A stretch of DNA of 15,445 nt from DASWYB01 sp036405195 (lineage in GTDB: Bacteria > Patescibacteriota > UBA1384 > 2-12-FULL-50-11 > DASWYB01), in the NCBI GenBank assembly GCA_036405195.1, contig DASWYB010000049.1, positions 1 through 15,445 on the forward strand, given 5' to 3'. The translations under genes were made by a program, and so were the position numbers. This document shows, piece by piece, positions 12,481-15,445 of the stretch. The stretch's first letter is position 1; every line of letters starts with the position of its first letter. The notes beneath the pieces are model-generated. The model was not told where the DNA came from and did no database searches. It saw only the letters and a list, made by a program, of their open reading frames with translations.

Positions 12481-14178
12481 TTATGCTCGTTTGAGAATAC
12501 GTACACTACCGTGGTTGGCGCGTACCTCAATTAAATCACCATCATGAATGAGTTGCGTCGCATTTTTGGTTCCGATAATACACGGCTTCCCTAATTCTCG
12601 AGACACTATAGCAGCATGACAGGTAATACCGCCTTCGTTGGTTACAATACCCGCCGCTTTCTTCATAACTGGCACAAACTCTGGCCGGGTCATACCTGTT
12701 ACCAAAATCTCGCCTTCCTCAAGCTTGTCAAATTCAGCTCGGTCCAAAATAACCTTGGCCACCCCTCGAGCATAACCTTGAGAGGCGATATTTCCCGGTA
12801 TAACCACGGGATCTTCGTTGGCTTCGTTGAGCATTTCTTCGAGGTCATCACGAAGCGAGCTAGCTTCATCACCTTCAATCATCTTGTAGCTATTCCCCTG
12901 GATAATAACCAAGCCGCCCTGCTCACAGCGTTTTTTTAACACATCAAGACTCACCAATCCTTTTAGAACAGCATCGACTTCTTCGAAACTTAAATACTGC
13001 AGGTAGCGATACGGAATACCCGTCTGCTTTTGTAAGGCCTGCAAAAGTCCATCTAGGACATGAATCCCTTTCAAATTAACCTGTTTTCGATATTCACGCC
13101 AAAAGGTAAGTTTGGCAAAAAATTCCAAGGGGTTGTGAGTTAAACGATGTTTTCGCAAAACGGCTTTTTGCTTCTTAATCTGCTGGGCACTGTATTGCTC
13201 TAATCGGTGCAACTCGGCTGTTAACAAGTCTTTATCGAGAAGGTACTTCGTAAGCTCTTCTGCCGTTTCCTCCAGGGTAATATGACTGATATGGGCATAA
13301 TTCGACTTGTAGTAATCAAAAGCTTTTATATACTCAGCCACACCCTCATCACCCGCGATCACCTCTTTCACTGCCGTTACTGTCGGCATACCTAAGGATT
13401 TGTGCCGAGAGAGTCGTTTAGCAATTTTTAAAAGCTCAATGTAACGCTCATTGGTGAACGCTAGTTCTTGCGGCGTTGTAAGCACAACAATTTCATCAAT
13501 GGTTAAATCGTACTTCTTGGCAATAATCTGAATTTGCTCTTGATCAAACCCAGCATCAAAACTATCAATAAAGAGACTATACACCCAAAACTGGCGATAC
13601 TGGTCCCAAATGCCATCACTAAATTGCCGGACCTGACTCGCAGACATTTGCAAGAGAGCCTCTATATCTAAATTACGATAGGCGGCCTCAAGGCTACGGG
13701 CATATGGCAAAAAAATCTGAAAAAGTAATTCCAAGTCCTTTGGGGAGTTATAGCGACGATATACCCCTTGAGACACCCGCTGCATATTGTAGTAATCCCA
13801 ATACCCCATACCATAATCTCGCTGAAAATACGCATACAAAATTGAGTAGTGATCCGAAAAAACGGCCTGATCAGGTTGTGTGATCGCCATCACCCACGGC
13901 CAGCAGGTAAACGGCACAATAGACCCTTCTTGTTTATAGAGCTTGGGAGGCAGATCGAAATCCGACCGGCGCTCCGCGTCGATCTGCATTTCTATAAGAT
14001 CATTTAATTTTAAACGATAGGTCTTACAAATCTGCTCAATCGTTCCAAATTTAATGCCATCCACCTGATTGTGGTAGAGAGCGGTAATTGTGTTACGATT
14101 TAACCCTGTATCGTGTGCAATATCGGTAATTGTTTTATTCAATTGTTTTGCAATTGTCTGCAATTTTACCTGAATCAT
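12481..14178 (-). CDS. XRE-type HTH fused to a PEP-utiliser phosphohistidine swivel domain
   Basis: Residues 1-65 form an XRE/Cro-type helix-turn-helix (KLQTIAKQLNKTITDIAHDT, then GLNRNTITALYHNQVDGIKF). Residues about 66-470 are an aromatic- and charge-rich helical region of no family I recognise; no ATP-grasp pyruvate-phosphate-dikinase N-terminal domain is apparent. Residues about 475-565 are a PEP-utilising-enzyme mobile domain. GGITCHAAIVSRELGKPCII (516-535) carries the phosphorylatable His521, preceded by LVTGMTRPEFVPVMKKAAGI. In PPDK, PEP synthase and rifampin phosphotransferase this domain swings between an ATP-binding and an acceptor domain. Here it may carry or sense phosphate, or serve an unknown transferase. 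The ATG at 14178 is chosen because AAGGAG lies seven bases upstream; a longer frame to 14295 has no such site. It lies 80 bp downstream of a histidine phosphatase gene on the same strand. Confidence 0.8.
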   Translation of the reverse strand: MIQVKLQTIAKQLNKTITDIAHDTGLNRNTITALYHNQVDGIKFGTIEQICKTYRLKLNDLIEMQIDAERRSDFDLPPKLYKQEGSIVPFTCWPWVMAITQPDQAVFSDHYSILYAYFQRDYGMGYWDYYNMQRVSQGVYRRYNSPKDLELLFQIFLPYARSLEAAYRNLDIEALLQMSASQVRQFSDGIWDQYRQFWVYSLFIDSFDAGFDQEQIQIIAKKYDLTIDEIVVLTTPQELAFTNERYIELLKIAKRLSRHKSLGMPTVTAVKEVIAGDEGVAEYIKAFDYYKSNYAHISHITLEETAEELTKYLLDKDLLTAELHRLEQYSAQQIKKQKAVLRKHRLTHNPLEFFAKLTFWREYRKQVNLKGIHVLDGLLQALQKQTGIPYRYLQYLSFEEVDAVLKGLVSLDVLKKRCEQGGLVIIQGNSYKMIEGDEASSLRDDLEEMLNEANEDPVVIPGNIASQGYARGVAKVILDRAEFDKLEEGEILVTGMTRPEFVPVMKKAAGIVTNEGGITCHAAIVSRELGKPCIIGTKNATQLIHDGDLIEVRANHGSVRILKRA

Positions 14179-14215
14179 GGGAATACTCCTTGTTCCTAGC
14201 TGTATGAAAATCCAT

Positions 14216-14244
14216 CTTCTGGGGATGGCACGCACCCCCAGAAG
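14216..14244 (-). promoter_or_regulatory. Intercistronic hairpin between histidine phosphatase and HTH-PEP fusion genes
   Basis: A perfect 9-bp stem CTTCTGGGG/CCCCAGAAG closes an 11-nt loop. On the minus strand only GATTTTC follows, so it is at best a weak terminator that would lower, not stop, transcription into the downstream gene. Confidence 0.55.
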
Positions 14245-14258
14245 CGGTTTAAAGGTCG

Positions 14259-14882
14259 TTAGTGGCGTCGCGTTAACGCCGGCACATACACCCACTCGGG
14301 ACCGAAGTCCGAGTTGTATTCAACTTCGAAGTGCATCATTTCGCCGTAGCCCAGGCACGGGAAACCAGGATCAGCCAAGAGGTCGATCACCCCTTCGTGA
14401 CTCACAAGAATGACGAGGCGATTTGGCTCCACTTCCCGATCTTGCGGATTAAGTACCTGATCCATCAGGAAGTTAAGAACCCGGGTTTGCACCTGGCGCG
14501 CCGGAGGATATTCCTCCAAATACACCCCTGCGGTCAGAGTCTCGCCGGCTTCGATACGCGCGGCTATTCTCGCCTTGGCTTCCGACACCGGGAACTCGGT
14601 CTCGTTGGCTACGATAATATCCTCGCACCCAAGCTCGTTAGCCATCACGATACGATCCACTCGGCTTGAAAAGGTCGAAACGAGCTGAGCCGCCACCTCA
14701 TTCGTGCGAAACGTTGGGCTCCACCAAATCTCAATGCTAGCAGGTGGATCGTCGGCAATTATCTCGTTAATACGCCCAACGGTCTGAGCCAGCGTCGCTT
14801 TGCCCTCCTCGTTGTGTAGTCCTGTTGCCCTATCGTACTGAGCATGCCGAACTCCGATAACTCGGGGAACTCTTCTGTCCAT
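14259..14882 (-). CDS. Second histidine phosphatase superfamily protein
   Basis: The 207-aa protein has IGVRHAQYD (9-17) with Arg12/His13, the phospho-accepting pair. WWSPTFRTNEVAA (53-65) brings Arg59, ELGCED (83-88) is the likely acid region, and ILVSHEGVIDLL (158-169) holds the second His162. This is the full branch-1 catalytic set, so activity is expected; the substrate is unknown. It differs strongly from the protein at 11625 (shorter, VRHAQ instead of MRHAV, no insertion), so it is not a recent duplicate. The ATG has AAGGTG about eight bases upstream. It is the first gene of a minus-strand unit leading into the HTH-PEP swivel fusion and has its own promoter. Pairing a phosphohistidine phosphatase-type enzyme with a phosphohistidine domain could be functional; this is inference. 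Confidence 0.8.
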   Translation of the reverse strand: MDRRVPRVIGVRHAQYDRATGLHNEEGKATLAQTVGRINEIIADDPPASIEIWWSPTFRTNEVAAQLVSTFSSRVDRIVMANELGCEDIIVANETEFPVSEAKARIAARIEAGETLTAGVYLEEYPPARQVQTRVLNFLMDQVLNPQDREVEPNRLVILVSHEGVIDLLADPGFPCLGYGEMMHFEVEYNSDFGPEWVYVPALTRRH

Positions 14883-14931
14883 ATTTCAGCACCTTATTCA
14901 CGTCCACATACACGATTAGTATGTTGGGCAT

Positions 14932-14960
14932 ATAGTACTATAAGTAAAGAAAATTGTCAA
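14932..14960 (-). promoter_or_regulatory. Promoter of the histidine phosphatase / HTH-PEP unit
   Basis: On the minus strand, a perfect -35 TTGACA (14960-14955), a 17-bp spacer, and -10 TACTAT (14937-14932). The leader would be about 43 nt. The rest of 14883-15029 shows no gene. Confidence 0.65.
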
Positions 14961-15029
14961 TATTATAACTCTTGCAATAGTCACAAGGTTAATACAAAAC
15001 GGAACAACTAGAGATTTTCTGCATAACGA

Positions 15030-15059
15030 AAAAACAGCCCTGGCGTGTGGGCTGTTTTT
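15030..15059 (-). terminator. Terminator of tRNA-Gln
   Basis: An 11-bp stem AAAAACAGCCC/GGGCTGTTTTT closes an 8-nt loop, three bases beyond the tRNA CCA end. T-runs are present on both strands. Confidence 0.9.
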
Positions 15060-15062
15060 CCA

Positions 15063-15136
15063 TGGCTCCGGGACAAGGATTCGAACCTTGGTTATCTGAT
15101 CCAGAGTCAGACGTCCTGCCACTAGACGATCCCGGA
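15063..15136 (-). tRNA. tRNA-Gln (anticodon CTG)
   Basis: The cloverleaf has acceptor TCCGGGA/TCCCGGA, discriminator G and encoded CCA. The anticodon stem TCTGA/TCAGA has loop CTCTGGA (anticodon CTG), and the T-arm is CAAGG-TTCGAAT-CCTTG. It reads Gln CAG. A -10-like TATCAT at 15158-15153 lies inside the overlapping HNH gene. The first 15 bases of the tRNA coincide with the last codons of that gene. Confidence 0.95.
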
Positions 15137-15445
15137 ATGATTCGTTATATCAATGATACCTGCGTGAACTTTTCTATGACAGTTCGCACATAAAACCACG
15201 CATTTTTCTATCTCTGCCTCAACTTTCTTCATGCTCCATCCCCATGATTTGACATCCGACAGATTAAAACTTTTAGTTTTATCGTCTAAATGATGAAAAT
15301 CAAGACAAACTGAGCTTGATTCTCCACAAACACAACAGCTCTTGGAGCTTTTTAAGAAGGCTAACTTCTCAGCAATTGACTTCTTACGCTCAAGTATACG
15401 CCCTCTTTCAAGCAACCTATTATTTTCATAATATGTACGATTCCA
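15122..15445 (-). CDS. HNH-endonuclease-type zinc protein (5' end outside window)
   Basis: The frame is open to the window edge; visible upstream residues WNRTYYENNR continue it, so the TTG at 15415 is not the true start. The 107 visible residues start with a basic helix and then show the HNH/treble-clef pattern. CCVCGES provides a Cys pair, LDFHHLDDKTKSF contains the first HNH His, and CVVLCANCHRKVHAG provides the second Cys pair, the Asn and the last His. Members of this family are found as homing, phage or restriction-type nucleases, often mobile. Its last codons and TAG stop lie inside the tRNA-Gln gene, so tRNA transcription and this gene's 3' end are interlocked. Activity and target are unknown. 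Confidence 0.75.
   Translation of the reverse strand, partial: WNRTYYENNRLLERGRILERKKSIAEKLAFLKSSKSCCVCGESSSVCLDFHHLDDKTKSFNLSDVKSWGWSMKKVEAEIEKCVVLCANCHRKVHAGIIDITNHSGIV

Noticed and set aside
14179..14295. 39-residue N-terminal extension of the HTH-PEP protein
   Set aside because: AAGGAG precedes the ATG at 14178, the HTH begins there, and the extension would span the intercistronic hairpin and overlap the histidine phosphatase gene.
2500..15415. Wide reassignment of UGA to an amino acid
   Set aside because: Full-length domains with conserved motifs occur in many genes without any internal TGA; only the chorismatase upstream region hints at it.
1..15445. CRISPR array or insertion sequence
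   Set aside because: No regularly spaced repeats, no transposase frame and no terminal inverted repeats were seen; the only longer direct repeat is the tRNA-Glu fragment.

Overview
The window reads as ordinary bacterial DNA of middling GC content. The gene style suggests a Candidate Phyla Radiation (Patescibacteria) genome: several TrmB-type one-component regulators, an XRE helix-turn-helix fused to a PEP-utiliser swivel domain, a small DUF5663-like protein, a large envelope protein of no known family, and regulators whose start codons lack a Shine-Dalgarno. The lineage is inference, because no rRNA or ribosomal protein marker is present. None of the 16 genes ends in TGA (10 TAA, 6 TAG).

Region 1 (1-5394) alternates plus-strand TrmB-like regulators with minus-strand enzymes. 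In order these are the C-terminal end of a TrmB-like protein; a chorismatase of the FkbO/Hyg5/XanB2 family preceded by an in-frame TGA and a 27-codon ORF; a SAM methyltransferase; a complete TrmB-like regulator; a degenerate polyprenyl-synthetase-like protein; and another TrmB-like regulator. Each intact regulator is divergent from an enzyme gene. Both have the same promoter plan: a 10-bp box, TTTAC, a -10 element, a perfect palindrome, then ATG without a Shine-Dalgarno. This may be a small regulated biosynthetic locus for a methylated hydroxybenzoate, perhaps isoprenoid-linked. It is the best candidate here for an undescribed system.

Region 2 (5391-5715) holds tRNA-Glu(CTC) on the minus strand with a clear promoter and terminator. 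A 17-bp copy of its 3' end lies 170 bp away, and a compact foldable stretch sits between the copies.

Region 3 (5713-11578) begins with a minus-strand YqaA/DedA-type membrane protein. Divergent from it is a two-gene envelope operon with a structured 5' leader and a 3' tail of three successive GNRA-loop hairpins. Its first protein is exported and membrane anchored, with three VRxYxL motifs. The second is a membrane-anchored InlB-repeat-like protein with a long acidic tail. Then come a 672-aa membrane protein of unknown function, a small DUF5663-like protein, and a SpoU/TrmH RNA methyltransferase with an apparently leaderless promoter.

Region 4 (11583-14960) has two histidine-phosphatase-superfamily proteins on either side of the XRE-HTH/PEP-utiliser fusion. 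One phosphatase lies just upstream of the fusion on the same strand. The window ends with tRNA-Gln(CTG), whose 5' end overlaps the 3' end of a truncated HNH-type gene.
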